64,000 nucleotides of DNA from Streptomyces cellulosae (GTDB lineage: Bacteria; Actinomycetota; Actinomycetes; Streptomycetales; Streptomycetaceae). The stretch lies in contig BNBH01000005.1 in assembly GCA_014655195.1 (NCBI GenBank), positions 124,334 through 188,333 on the forward strand. The letters run 5' to 3'. A model generated the notes under the pieces. It saw only the letters and a list, made by a program, of their open reading frames with translations. It searched no databases and was not told the origin of the DNA. This document shows positions 25,646 through 33,566 of the stretch, piece by piece. Each line of letters begins with the position of its first letter. Positions within the stretch are counted from its first letter, which is position 1. The translations under genes and the position numbers were made by a program.

Positions 25646-26140
25646 ATGGCCGACCGATTCCTCGAGATCTCCCTGGTCAAGCGTGAGGTGACCGGCATCG
25701 CGCGGCTGCTCGACGACCGCGCCCCGATCACCTGCGAAGCCGTCTGGAAATCTCTTCCGCTGTCCGGCGACGTCTACCACGCCAAGTACGCGCGCAACGA
25801 GGTCTACGCCCTGTTCCCGCCCTTCGCGGACCGGGAGCCACCCCTGGAAAACCCCACGGTCACTCCCATACCGGGCGATCTGTGCTATTTCACCTTCCCC
25901 GGGGCCGAGTTGGGCACCACGTCCTACGGCTACGACCGCGAGGTCCGCCCCGGCTCCACCGTGGTGGACCTCGCGCTCTTCTACGAACGGAACAACCTGC
26001 TGCTCAACGGCGACGTCGGCTGGGTCCCCGGCATCGTCTGGGGGCAGGTGGTGGAGGGCCTCGACGCCCTGGCCGACGCCTGCAACGACCTGTGGCGCAC
26101 CGGCGCCGCCGGGGAGACGCTCAGCTTCCGCAGAGCGTGA
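25646..26140 (+). CDS. DUF3830 family protein (cyclophilin-like fold)
   Basis: 164 residues from ATG 25646; ATG 25637 is also possible. It reads MADRFLEISLVKREVTGIAR, then CEAVWKSLPLSGDVYHAKYA, LENPTVTPIPGDLCYFTFPG and VVDLALFYERNNLLLNGDVG, the DUF3830 pattern. The family has a cyclophilin-like barrel with no proven activity. It diverges from the ehuBCDA operon over about 100 bp and converges on the amidase (20-nt tail overlap). Such proteins occur with amidases, transporters and racemase-type enzymes, suggesting a role in one catabolic route. Confidence 0.8.
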   Translation: MADRFLEISLVKREVTGIARLLDDRAPITCEAVWKSLPLSGDVYHAKYARNEVYALFPPFADREPPLENPTVTPIPGDLCYFTFPGAELGTTSYGYDREVRPGSTVVDLALFYERNNLLLNGDVGWVPGIVWGQVVEGLDALADACNDLWRTGAAGETLSFRRA

Positions 26141-27509
26141 CCCCCGCCTCGTCCAGCGCGTGCGCCGCCCGCAGCACCAGGTCGTCCCGGTGCCGCGCGG
26201 CCACCAGCTGCAGCCCGACCGCCAGCCCGTCCGCCAGACCCACCGGCACGCTGGCGGCAGGCTGCTGCGTCATGTTGAACGGGTACGTGAACGGCGTCCA
26301 CCCCGTCCAGCGCCGGTGCCCCGACCCGCGCGGCACCTCCGCGCCCGCCTCGAACGCCGTGACCGGCAGCGTCGGCGTGACCAGCAGGTCGTAGGCGTCG
26401 TGGAAGCGGCCCATCCGCCGGCCCAGGTCCATCCGCGCGTCCACCGCGGCCAGATAGTCCAGAGCCGACAGCCGGCTCCCCTCCCGGACGATCTCCCGCA
26501 GCCCCGGGTCGAGCCGCTCCCGCTGCTCCTGGCCCAGCGCCTGCGTCACCCGCGCCGCGCCCGCGAACCACAGGGTGTGGAAGGCCTCCACCGGGTCGGC
26601 CAGGTCCGGGTCGGTCTCCTCGACGTACGCGCCGAGTCCCGCCAGCCGCTCCACCGCCCGCCGCACCACGGCCGCGACACCCGGGTCCACCCGCACCTGT
26701 CCGCCCAGCGACGGCGAGAACGCCACCCGCAGCCCGCGCACCCCGCCGCCCAGCGCCTCCGAGAACGATCCCGGCGCCGGCGGAAGCGCCGACCAGTCAC
26801 GGGAGTCCGGCGCGGCGATCGCGTCGAGCAGCAGCGCCGCGTCCGCCGCGGTCCGGGTCATCGGACCGACGTGCGCCAGCGTCCCGAACGCGCTCGCCGG
26901 ATACAGCGGCACCCTCCCGTACGTCGGCTTCAGCGCGAAGATCCCGCAGAACGCCGCCGGGATGCGCACGCTGCCCCCGCCGTCCGTGCCCAGCGCCAGC
27001 GGCCCCGCGCCCAGCGCCACGGCCGCCGCCGCGCCCCCGCTGGACCCGCCCGCCGTACGGGACGGGTCGTGCGGGTTGCGGGTGATCCCGCTGAGCGGGG
27101 AGTCCGTCACGCCCTTCCAGCCGAACTCGGGCGTCGTCGTCTTGCCGAGGAACACCGCGCCCCGCTCCCGCAGCCGGGCGACCGACGGCGCGTCCTCGTC
27201 CCACCGCCCCGCCGGGTCGATCGTCCGCGAGCCCTTCAGGGTCGGGGCGCCGCGCAGCAGCAGGATGTCCTTCACCGTGACCGGCACCCCGTCCAGCGGC
27301 CCCAGTTGCCCGCCCCGCCGCCACCGCTCCTCGGAGGCGGCCGCCCGCCGAAGCGCGTCGTCGGCGAGCAGCCGCACGAACGCGTTCACCTCGGGCTGGA
27401 TCTCCTCGGCCCGGCGCAGCGCGGCGCGGGTCACCTCCACGGGGCCGAACTCGCCCTTGCGGTAGCCGTCGAGAAGCCGGGTCGCGGTCAGTTCGGTGAG
27501 CTCGGACAT
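26121..27509 (-). CDS. Amidase (amidase-signature family)
   Basis: 462 residues from ATG 27509, 5 nt after GGGAG. The Ser-cisSer-Lys catalytic set is intact: Lys about 80 (GVPVTVKDILL), cis-Ser about 156 in TAGGSSGGAAAAVALG, and nucleophile Ser about 180 in TDGGGSVRIPAAFCG. The family covers GatA and many aliphatic or aryl amidases; with no GatB/GatC nearby a catabolic amide hydrolase is more likely. Its end overlaps the DUF3830 gene tail by 20 nt, and the dehydrogenase gene ends 20 nt upstream of its start on the same strand, so the two form an operon. Confidence 0.88.
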   Translation of the reverse strand: MSELTELTATRLLDGYRKGEFGPVEVTRAALRRAEEIQPEVNAFVRLLADDALRRAAASEERWRRGGQLGPLDGVPVTVKDILLLRGAPTLKGSRTIDPAGRWDEDAPSVARLRERGAVFLGKTTTPEFGWKGVTDSPLSGITRNPHDPSRTAGGSSGGAAAAVALGAGPLALGTDGGGSVRIPAAFCGIFALKPTYGRVPLYPASAFGTLAHVGPMTRTAADAALLLDAIAAPDSRDWSALPPAPGSFSEALGGGVRGLRVAFSPSLGGQVRVDPGVAAVVRRAVERLAGLGAYVEETDPDLADPVEAFHTLWFAGAARVTQALGQEQRERLDPGLREIVREGSRLSALDYLAAVDARMDLGRRMGRFHDAYDLLVTPTLPVTAFEAGAEVPRGSGHRRWTGWTPFTYPFNMTQQPAASVPVGLADGLAVGLQLVAARHRDDLVLRAAHALDEAGVTLCGS

Positions 27510-27529
27510 CCGCACTCCCTGGGAAGACG

Positions 27530-28477
27530 TCAGTGACCCGGTACATACCCGCGTCGCTTGTCCACCACGTTCACCAGCGGCCGGCCCGCCTCCCACAGCT
27601 CGTACAACTCCACGAACTGCGCGGCCAGTTCATCCCGCCAGCCGACCGTGTCCCCGCTCATGTGCGGCGAGACGACCACGCCCTCCAGCTCCCACAGCGG
27701 GCTGCCGGCGGCCAGTGGCTCGGCCGTGAACACGTCCAGCGCCGCCCCCGCGATCCACCGCTCCCGCACCGCCCGCACCAGCGCCTTCTCCACCACCAGC
27801 TCGCCCCGGCCCACGTTCACGAAGTGCGCCGACGGCTGCATCAGACCGAACCGGCGGGCGTCGAACATCCCCCGCGTCTGTTCGGTCAGCGGCGCCGCGG
27901 CCACCACCCAGTCCGCGCGCGCCAGCAGCCGGTCCAGGTCCTCCGGGCCGTGCACCCCGTCCCGCGCGGCACGTCCCACCAGCGCGGTCCGCACGCCGAG
28001 CGCCTCCAGCGTGCCGGCCACCGCCCGGCCGATCGGCCCGGACCCCACCACGCACGCCCGCGTCCCCGCCACCCGGCGCGTCGCCCGGTGCAGCCAGGTC
28101 CGCTCCCGCTGAAGCGCCAGCGTCCGCGGCAGGTCCTTGGCGAACGCGAGGACGAGACCGGCGACGTACTCGGCGATCGGACCGTCGAAGACACCGCGCG
28201 CGTTGGTCACCACCGTGTCGGACGCGGCGAGTTCCGGACAGAGCAGATGGTCCACACCGGCGCTCGCCGTGTGCACCCAGCGCGGCCGGGGACCCTCGCC
28301 CGGCCACGCCCGGCGCACCGCGTGCGAGGTGAAGTCCCACACCAGCAGCACGTCCGCGTGCGGCAGCCGCTCGGCGAGCGTCGACTCGTCCGCGTGCTCG
28401 ATCCGCGCCCGGCCGGTGAGCCTGCCGAGGCGGGGGAGCGGTTCGGCGTCCAGGACGAGCAGCGTGGGCGTGGTCAT
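27530..28477 (-). CDS. D-2-hydroxyacid dehydrogenase (NAD-dependent)
   Basis: 315 residues from ATG 28477. Domains: flavodoxin-like catalytic lid, then the Rossmann core with RACVVGSGPIGRAVAGTLEA. Catalytic residues: Arg in FVNVGRGELVVE, Glu in LDVFTAEPLAAGSPL and His in VVVSPHMSGDTVGWRDE. It would reduce a 2-keto acid or oxidise a D-2-hydroxy acid; with the adjacent amidase, a hydroxy- or oxo-acid released from an amide is a plausible substrate. First gene of a two-gene minus-strand operon, divergent from the racemase-like genes. Confidence 0.88.
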   Translation of the reverse strand: MTTPTLLVLDAEPLPRLGRLTGRARIEHADESTLAERLPHADVLLVWDFTSHAVRRAWPGEGPRPRWVHTASAGVDHLLCPELAASDTVVTNARGVFDGPIAEYVAGLVLAFAKDLPRTLALQRERTWLHRATRRVAGTRACVVGSGPIGRAVAGTLEALGVRTALVGRAARDGVHGPEDLDRLLARADWVVAAAPLTEQTRGMFDARRFGLMQPSAHFVNVGRGELVVEKALVRAVRERWIAGAALDVFTAEPLAAGSPLWELEGVVVSPHMSGDTVGWRDELAAQFVELYELWEAGRPLVNVVDKRRGYVPGH

Positions 28478-28576
28478 GGGCCTCGTCTCCAGGTGGCTCG
28501 GATGCGGTGCGGCGGCCCGGCGAAGGCCGGTGACGACGAGTTAACCGGGTGTTGACCGTGGGGTGACCCGGGCGGA

Positions 28577-28605
28577 TTGACCGCGCCCCTACCCGAACCT
28601 ACCGT
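28577..28605 (+). promoter_or_regulatory. Candidate promoter for the racemase-like pair
   Basis: TTGACC at 28577-28582 and TACCGT at 28600-28605 are spaced 17 bp apart, close to the housekeeping sigma pattern, about 65 bp before ATG 28671. It lies in the 193-bp gap shared with the divergent dehydrogenase gene. Confidence 0.5.
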
Positions 28606-28670
28606 CGTCGACACGGGTCTTTCCGCGCTCCCTCGTGTGCTCGTCTCCCAGCGTGAGGCCGGTGCCTGTC

Positions 28671-29528
28671 ATGGACGTCTCCCTTCTCGGCGGCCCGAGC
28701 CCGCAGCGCGGGGTCGGGGTGGTGGCCCCCTTCGACTTCGCGCTGGACCGGGAGCTGTGGCGCTGGACCCCGGACGGCGTCTCCCTGCACGTCACGCGTA
28801 CCCCGTACGTGCCCGTCGAGGTCAGTCTCGATCTGGCCAGGCTGATCAGCGAGCACGAGACGCTCGGCGACGCGGTCCGCACCCTCTCCGCCGTCGCCCC
28901 CGAGGTCGTCGCCTACGCCTGCACCTCCGGCAGCTTCGTCGGCGGGATCGTCGGCGAACGCGCCATGTGCGAGGCGATGAGCCGGGCCGGCGCGGTCCCC
29001 GCGATCACCACCTCGGGCGCGCTCCTCGAAGCCCTGGTGGAGCTGGACGTACGCCGGGTCGCCCTGGTCACCCCGTACACGGTGTCGGTCACCCGGGCCC
29101 TGGAGACCTACGTGGCACGGGCCGGCGTCACCGTCACCGGCTGCGCGTACATGGGACTGACCCGGCACATCTGGAAGGTCACCTACCGCGAGGTGGTGGA
29201 CATGGCCCGGCAGGCGGTCCGCGACCGGCCCGGCACGGCCGACGTGCTGTTCCTCTCCTGCACCAACCTGCCGACGTACGACGTGATCCCCCAGCTGGAG
29301 GCGGAACTGCGCATACCGGTCATCTCGGCCAACCAGGTGACCATGTGGGCGGCGCTGCGCCGATTGGGTACCCGGGCGGTGGGACCGTATCAGGCGCTGA
29401 TCGACGCGTCCGCACGCCCCGGGACCGTCATGCCGGGCCAGGCGCCGACCGTACTGCCCGGCCAGACGGCGCCCGGACCGGTGCTGCCGGACGCACCCGG
29501 AGAGAAGCAGCAGGAAGGCTGGACATGA
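28671..29528 (+). CDS. Maleate isomerase/arylmalonate-decarboxylase family protein, two-Cys form
   Basis: 285 residues from ATG 28671 (GTG 28662 is an alternative). It has the Asp/Glu-racemase superfamily fold with both active-site cysteines: YACTSGSFVGG and LFLSCTNLPTYDVIPQLE. The middle holds VRRVALVTPYTVSVTRALET and the end PVISANQVTMWAALRRLG. Such enzymes are cofactor-free isomerases or racemases of dicarboxylic acids. A Pro/Gly-rich tail of about 40 residues is added. Its stop overlaps the ATG of the next, paralogous gene by 4 nt. Confidence 0.82.
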   Translation: MDVSLLGGPSPQRGVGVVAPFDFALDRELWRWTPDGVSLHVTRTPYVPVEVSLDLARLISEHETLGDAVRTLSAVAPEVVAYACTSGSFVGGIVGERAMCEAMSRAGAVPAITTSGALLEALVELDVRRVALVTPYTVSVTRALETYVARAGVTVTGCAYMGLTRHIWKVTYREVVDMARQAVRDRPGTADVLFLSCTNLPTYDVIPQLEAELRIPVISANQVTMWAALRRLGTRAVGPYQALIDASARPGTVMPGQAPTVLPGQTAPGPVLPDAPGEKQQEGWT

Positions 29529-30256
29529 CCGCACTGGGATTCCTCTACCCCGGCCACTCCGCGGAGGACGAGTATCCGCGCATCGAGCTCTTGCTGGGCG
29601 GCGACATCCGCGTGGACCTGGTGCACACCGACATCGGCGAGGACGCGCACCGGGTGGACGCCCTGCGCGAGATGGGCTCGCCCGAGCGGCTTGCGGCCGG
29701 CCTGGAGGAACTGCGTCTGGCCGGCGCCGAGGCCGTGGTGTGGGCGTGCACCAGCGGCAGCTTCGTGCTCGGCTGGGACGGGGCCCGCGACCAGGTGCGC
29801 CGGCTCGCCCTCGCCGCGGGCATGCCCGCCTCCTCCACCTCGTTCGCCTTCGTCAACGCGATCCGGGAGATCGAGGTGCGCCGGGTCGCCGTCGGCGCGA
29901 CCTACCCCGAGGACGTCGCCCAGATGTTCGCCGACTTCCTGCGGGCCGGCGGAGCGGAGGTCACCGGGGTGCACAGCTCGGGCATCGTCACGGCCGCCGA
30001 GGTCGGCGCCTGGGGCGAACGGGAGCTGTTCGCGCTGGCCCGCGCCGCCGACACCCCCGACGCGGAGGCGCTGCTCCTGCCGGACACCGCCCTGCACACC
30101 GTCGCCCACATCCCCGCCCTGGAGAAGGAGCTGGGCAAGCCGGTCCTCACCGCCAACCAGGTCTCCGTCTGGGAGTGCCTGCGCCTCACCGACCGCCGCG
30201 TCAACGCGCCCCAACTGGGCGCCCTCTTCACCCGGGAGCCGGTCGTCCAGGTGTGA
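29525..30256 (+). CDS. Maleate isomerase/arylmalonate-decarboxylase family protein, single-Cys form
   Basis: 243 residues from ATG 29525, co-translated with its paralogue. MTALGFLYPGHSAEDEYPRI begins a fold like the preceding protein, with Cys in VVWACTSGSFVLGWDG and VRRVAVGATYPEDVAQMF. The place of the second cysteine reads LLLPDTALHTVAHI, so that Cys is replaced by Asp. Single-Cys members include arylmalonate decarboxylase and EutA-like proteins. The two may form a heteromer or act on successive steps. An Ehu-like importer lies 4 kb to the left. Confidence 0.82.
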   Translation: MTALGFLYPGHSAEDEYPRIELLLGGDIRVDLVHTDIGEDAHRVDALREMGSPERLAAGLEELRLAGAEAVVWACTSGSFVLGWDGARDQVRRLALAAGMPASSTSFAFVNAIREIEVRRVAVGATYPEDVAQMFADFLRAGGAEVTGVHSSGIVTAAEVGAWGERELFALARAADTPDAEALLLPDTALHTVAHIPALEKELGKPVLTANQVSVWECLRLTDRRVNAPQLGALFTREPVVQV

Positions 30257-30515
30257 CGCGTCCGTATGCCCCTGCAGGGATCTGCAGGGACGTGAGGAAC
30301 GCCACTGACACCGGCGTACGCCCTTCCACGCGCCCGGAGCGCGTTCCCGTCGCCGTCTTTGTGCGCCCCGCGAGCTGGGTAGTCACCGGTCGGCGCGCCC
30401 GCACGGCCGGGGCCGGCCGGTCCCCGCGGGCCGGACGTCCTCTTGCGGGGGCGCGGGACAATGGACGGTGGCCCTCCGGCACCCGGGGGCCACCGCGACG
30501 TACGAAGGAGAAGTC

Positions 30516-30881
30516 ATGGCGGAGCACACGCCGCGCCCGGACCAGCCGCGGCTACGCCCCGCGCCCCTGCTGTTCGAGCCCGCGCAGGCGGCCTCGGACC
30601 CCGAGCACTTCTTCGACCTGGAGTCGATCGAGGATCCGCGCGCGCTGCTCGAGCGGGCCACGGAGCTGACGCTCGCGTTCCGGGCCGCCGCGGACCGGGC
30701 GACGGAGTTCCAGGCGATGGCGGCGGCCCAGCTCGCCGACCCCCGGCGCTTCGACCGGCTGTCGACGGCCGACATCGCCGAGCGCGCCGAGTGGACCGAG
30801 GACTACGCGAAGAAGATGGTCGAGTTCGGCCGCGACCTGATGCGCGGCGGCGAGGGCCCGGGGCACGTCGACCCCGTGTGA
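30516..30881 (+). CDS. Conserved hypothetical acidic protein
   Basis: 121 residues from ATG 30516, 5 nt after GAAGGAG, an excellent site. No family is recognised. The sequence is mostly helical and charged: PEHFFDLESIEDPRALLER, AADRATEFQAMAAAQL, LSTADIAERAEWTEDYAKKM. No signal peptide or membrane segment. The ordered start and codon use support a real, soluble protein; proteins of this kind occur widely in Streptomyces. It stands alone between the catabolic cluster and the Prim-Pol-like gene. Confidence 0.7.
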   Translation: MAEHTPRPDQPRLRPAPLLFEPAQAASDPEHFFDLESIEDPRALLERATELTLAFRAAADRATEFQAMAAAQLADPRRFDRLSTADIAERAEWTEDYAKKMVEFGRDLMRGGEGPGHVDPV

Positions 30882-31036
30882 GCCGCGTCGGCCCTTCCTG
30901 GCCTTCTGGTCGGCCTCCGGGCTGTCGAACGCGTGTGGCATATGCCGGACGACAGGGTACGCGTCCGTCGGGGCCCTCGTCCCGGATTTCGGCAACTCTG
31001 CGGAAGCGTTCCCTCACGGCACGTAGAAATATCTGT

Positions 31037-31621
31037 ATGAGCAGCGCACCGAATGTCTCAGACGTCAGCGGTGTCACCCCGGACGGAGCCGCCTGGCTCG
31101 CCTCGGCCTCCGACGCCGTCCGCTCCTTCGGCTGCGAGCGGCCGGACGCCCCGGTGGTCCTGCCCTGCGGCGTCGTCTTCGACGTGGTGAGCGTGCCCGC
31201 GATCTTCGGGCGCCGGATGCTGGACCGTCTGTGGGAGGAGGGGCCGGGCTCGGGTCCCGTCGCGGAGTACCGGGGCCGGATACTGCTGTTCGGCGCCGTG
31301 GGCACGGCCCAGCGGCTGCCCGCCCTGCTGAAGTGGGAGGAGTGGGGCGCCCACGGCGGCCGCACGGACGGCGTCCCGCCCCTGCTGTGCCACGGCGCCG
31401 GCGACGCGGTGACCGTCCCCGCCCCGTCGGGCCCCGCCCGCTCCGACACGGGCTCCCCGGCCCGCTGGCTGGTCGCCCCCGACAGCCGGAGCCCCTGGCT
31501 GCCGGGCCCGGAGGTGCTGCTCTGGGCGGCGGTGAGGGCGGCCCGGGCGGCGGTGCGGATATCGATTTTTCCTCCCGCCGATCGTGATGCTAATGTCTAC
31601 GACGTCAGCAGGCGCCGCTAG
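31037..31621 (+). CDS. Small primase/polymerase N-terminal-like protein
   Basis: 194 residues from ATG 31037. It resembles short Streptomyces proteins annotated as bifunctional DNA primase/polymerase: DAPVVLPCGVVFDVVSVPAI, FGRRMLDRLWEEGPGSGPVA, RLPALLKWEEWGAHGG, LLCHGAGDAVTVPAP, WLVAPDSRSPWLPGPEVLLW. No helicase or catalytic metal motifs are obvious, so activity is uncertain. The end is odd: the frame runs through a region with the tRNA promoter (TAATGT at 31591-31596) and stops at TAG 31619-31621, inside the tRNA-Lys gene (10-nt overlap). The partial gene at 63851 shares the pattern DVV(S/T)VPA..G...L. Confidence 0.72.
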   Translation: MSSAPNVSDVSGVTPDGAAWLASASDAVRSFGCERPDAPVVLPCGVVFDVVSVPAIFGRRMLDRLWEEGPGSGPVAEYRGRILLFGAVGTAQRLPALLKWEEWGAHGGRTDGVPPLLCHGAGDAVTVPAPSGPARSDTGSPARWLVAPDSRSPWLPGPEVLLWAAVRAARAAVRISIFPPADRDANVYDVSRRR

Positions 31622-31685
31622 CTCAGTTGGTTAGAGCAGCTGACTCTTAATCAGCGGGTCCGGGGTTCGAGTCCCTGGCGGCGCA
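31612..31685 (+). tRNA. tRNA-Lys (CTT), copy 3
   Basis: Same 74-nt sequence as the copies at 16915 and 20559, but on the plus strand. The -10 candidate TAATGT (31591-31596) lies in the coding sequence of the preceding gene. Followed by a strong terminator. Confidence 0.97.
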
Positions 31686-31697
31686 CAGACACGGAAG

Positions 31698-31724
31698 GCC
31701 CCTCGCGGAAGCGAGGGGCTTTTT
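31698..31724 (+). terminator. Intrinsic terminator of tRNA-Lys copy 3
   Basis: GCCCCTCGC and GCGAGGGGC form a perfect 9-bp stem around GGAA and are followed by TTTTT. Confidence 0.92.
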
Positions 31725-31885
31725 CGCGTCTGCGAGATCTGCGGCCCCGCTACGCGCTCCCGGGCGCGCGGAGCCTCGCGGCGCGTGATCCCGGGGCGGG
31801 CGCCCGCATCGCCGTGATCGCCGGGCCATGCCCTCCGTGCCGGCTGCCGGCTGGAACAGGCGCCGCCGCCCAGGCGGAGTGTGCC

Positions 31886-33223
31886 TCAGGACGCCCCGGC
31901 CGCCCGCTCACCCGTGGTGATCTTGACCGTCCACGCCCCGGACGGCGTACGGCCCTCCACGTCGACGCGGACCGACTCGCCCGGGACCGTGAAGCTCTCG
32001 CCCAGGGCGACCGGCGCGTCCGCCAGCGGGGGATAGACCGAGTCCTCCCAGCACGCCTCGGTGTGCGGGTGGGCGTCGATCACCTCGACCGGGCCGCGGC
32101 CCGAGCGGGTGCCGCTGGACACCCGGTAGACCAGCACCCCCGGCCGGCAGGCCGCGCGGTCGTTGCCGAACGGGCCGCGCACCTCGAAGGCCAGAGCGGT
32201 GTCCGCGCCCGTGCGCACCACCGCCAGTTTGGTGCCGCGCCCCAGACCGAACGACGGCGCCCCCGCCGCGCCCGTCACCGGCGTCCCCGGCCCCGCACCG
32301 AGCGGCTCCAGCGTCAGCCGCACCGGACCGCCCTCCTGCACGCACCGCACCTGCCGCGGCTCCAGCCAGCCCAGCTTCCACTTGTGCCAGCCGAACAGAT
32401 CCGGGGCCAGCGCGAACTGGCTGCCCATCAGATCCCAGTCCCCGACATGCGTGTCCCAGTCGCCCTTGCCGTCCACCGGCCGGTGGTACAGATCCGGCAG
32501 GTCGAAGACGTGCCCCGTCTCGTGCGCCAGCACCAGCCGGTCCGGAGGATGGTTCTCGAACACGGTGACCACCCGCCGGATGTCCGCCCCGTCCGCCCGC
32601 ATCGGCCGGTCCAGGTTGACCACCTTCGTGGCGTCGGAGTCCACCCCCGGCGCGTCCGGATCGGCGACGAAGTACACGATGTCGTACGCCGAGTAGTCGA
32701 CGTGCGGATCGGACGCGGCGAGCGCGTCCCGCAGGTAGGCCGCCCGGTGCGCCACCGTCCAGTCACGCTGTATGGCGTACGCCGTCGAGGGGCGCGGCAT
32801 CCGGATCCACCGCTTCACCGGATGCGCCCGCAGGCTGAACTTCCCGTAGGAGGCCCGCTCGAAGAAGCGGCTGGTCATGGGGAAGTGGTCGGCCTCGAGC
32901 TCGTCCGGCGAGGTCAGCGGGTGCGAGTCGGGGAACGACAGGAACACCATCACCGCGTCCAGCCGGCTCGTCGGACGCGGATAGGCCGCGTTCCAGGTGT
33001 CCAGACCTTCCGAGTGATGGGCGTCGGTCCGGGTCAGCACGCACGGCTCCGCCGAGAACGGCTCGGGAGCCGACGGCACGCTCACCAGGGACGTCGCCGC
33101 GAGCGCCGACATCGTCGTGCACATCGCCGCCGTGGTCCGCAGCCGGGGCCGGACACCCGAACGGCCGAGCCTCCTCCGCAGTGCCTCACGACCGAGTCCT
33201 CTCGGGGTGAGCTGAGGCGGCAC
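31886..33223 (-). CDS. Secreted M6-type metalloprotease
   Basis: 445 residues from GTG 33223, 5 nt after GGAGG. A basic n-region (LGREALRRRLGRSGVRPR) and hydrophobic stretch (TMSALAATSLVSVPSAP) form a signal peptide. The zinc site is LVLAHETGHVFDLPDLYH (HExxH about 231-235, then Asp/His of the LPDLYH turn) and a Met-turn-like GDWDLMGSQFAL follows; this is the M6 immune-inhibitor-A-like arrangement. The C-terminal beta domain carries CRPGVLVYRVSSGTRSGRG and VKITTGE. Likely an extracellular protease of about 43 kDa. Divergent to cdgA. Confidence 0.85.
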   Translation of the reverse strand: MPPQLTPRGLGREALRRRLGRSGVRPRLRTTAAMCTTMSALAATSLVSVPSAPEPFSAEPCVLTRTDAHHSEGLDTWNAAYPRPTSRLDAVMVFLSFPDSHPLTSPDELEADHFPMTSRFFERASYGKFSLRAHPVKRWIRMPRPSTAYAIQRDWTVAHRAAYLRDALAASDPHVDYSAYDIVYFVADPDAPGVDSDATKVVNLDRPMRADGADIRRVVTVFENHPPDRLVLAHETGHVFDLPDLYHRPVDGKGDWDTHVGDWDLMGSQFALAPDLFGWHKWKLGWLEPRQVRCVQEGGPVRLTLEPLGAGPGTPVTGAAGAPSFGLGRGTKLAVVRTGADTALAFEVRGPFGNDRAACRPGVLVYRVSSGTRSGRGPVEVIDAHPHTEACWEDSVYPPLADAPVALGESFTVPGESVRVDVEGRTPSGAWTVKITTGERAAGAS

Positions 33224-33566
33224 AAGGACCTCCGGGAGACGGTTCGCGGGACACCGCACCCAGAGTGGGATGATTTGTCGTACTACGCCCTGTTCAACTG
33301 CACCGGTCGGGTGAGAACGGCGGCGAAACGGGCGGGACCGCGCGCACTGTGCACCGCCCGCACTCACGGAACGTCACAACTGGTCGGAGCCCCGGCAGCA
33401 GCCGTTCGCACCCGCGCAGAAACGATCTGGCAGAGATGCGGAACCGGCTCCGAGGCCGGACAGTGGCTGGAAGGGCCCGACGCGGGCCTCTATGATCGGC
33501 ACACTTTCCGGATGCGGAAGGTGTTTTCCTGCCCGACAGCGAGCGAGTGCACTGCGGGAGCGAGTG
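33224..33566. promoter_or_regulatory. cdgA upstream region with TATGAT -10 candidate
   Basis: 343 bases between divergent genes, no coding sequence. TATGAT at 33491-33496 is a near-perfect -10 about 70 bases before the cdgA start; the -35 (about 33468-33473) is weak, suggesting activator control. In S. coelicolor cdgA is a BldD target, but I could not find a convincing BldD box here by eye. Confidence 0.5.

Noticed and set aside
22505..30256. Ectoine degradation locus (eut/doe)
   Set aside because: The importer looks like Ehu, but no ectoine hydrolase, deacetylase, aminotransferase or cyclodeaminase-like gene is present.
33224..33566. BldD box upstream of cdgA
   Set aside because: Expected from S. 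coelicolor, but no good palindrome was found by eye; CTCACGGAACGTCAC is only vaguely similar.
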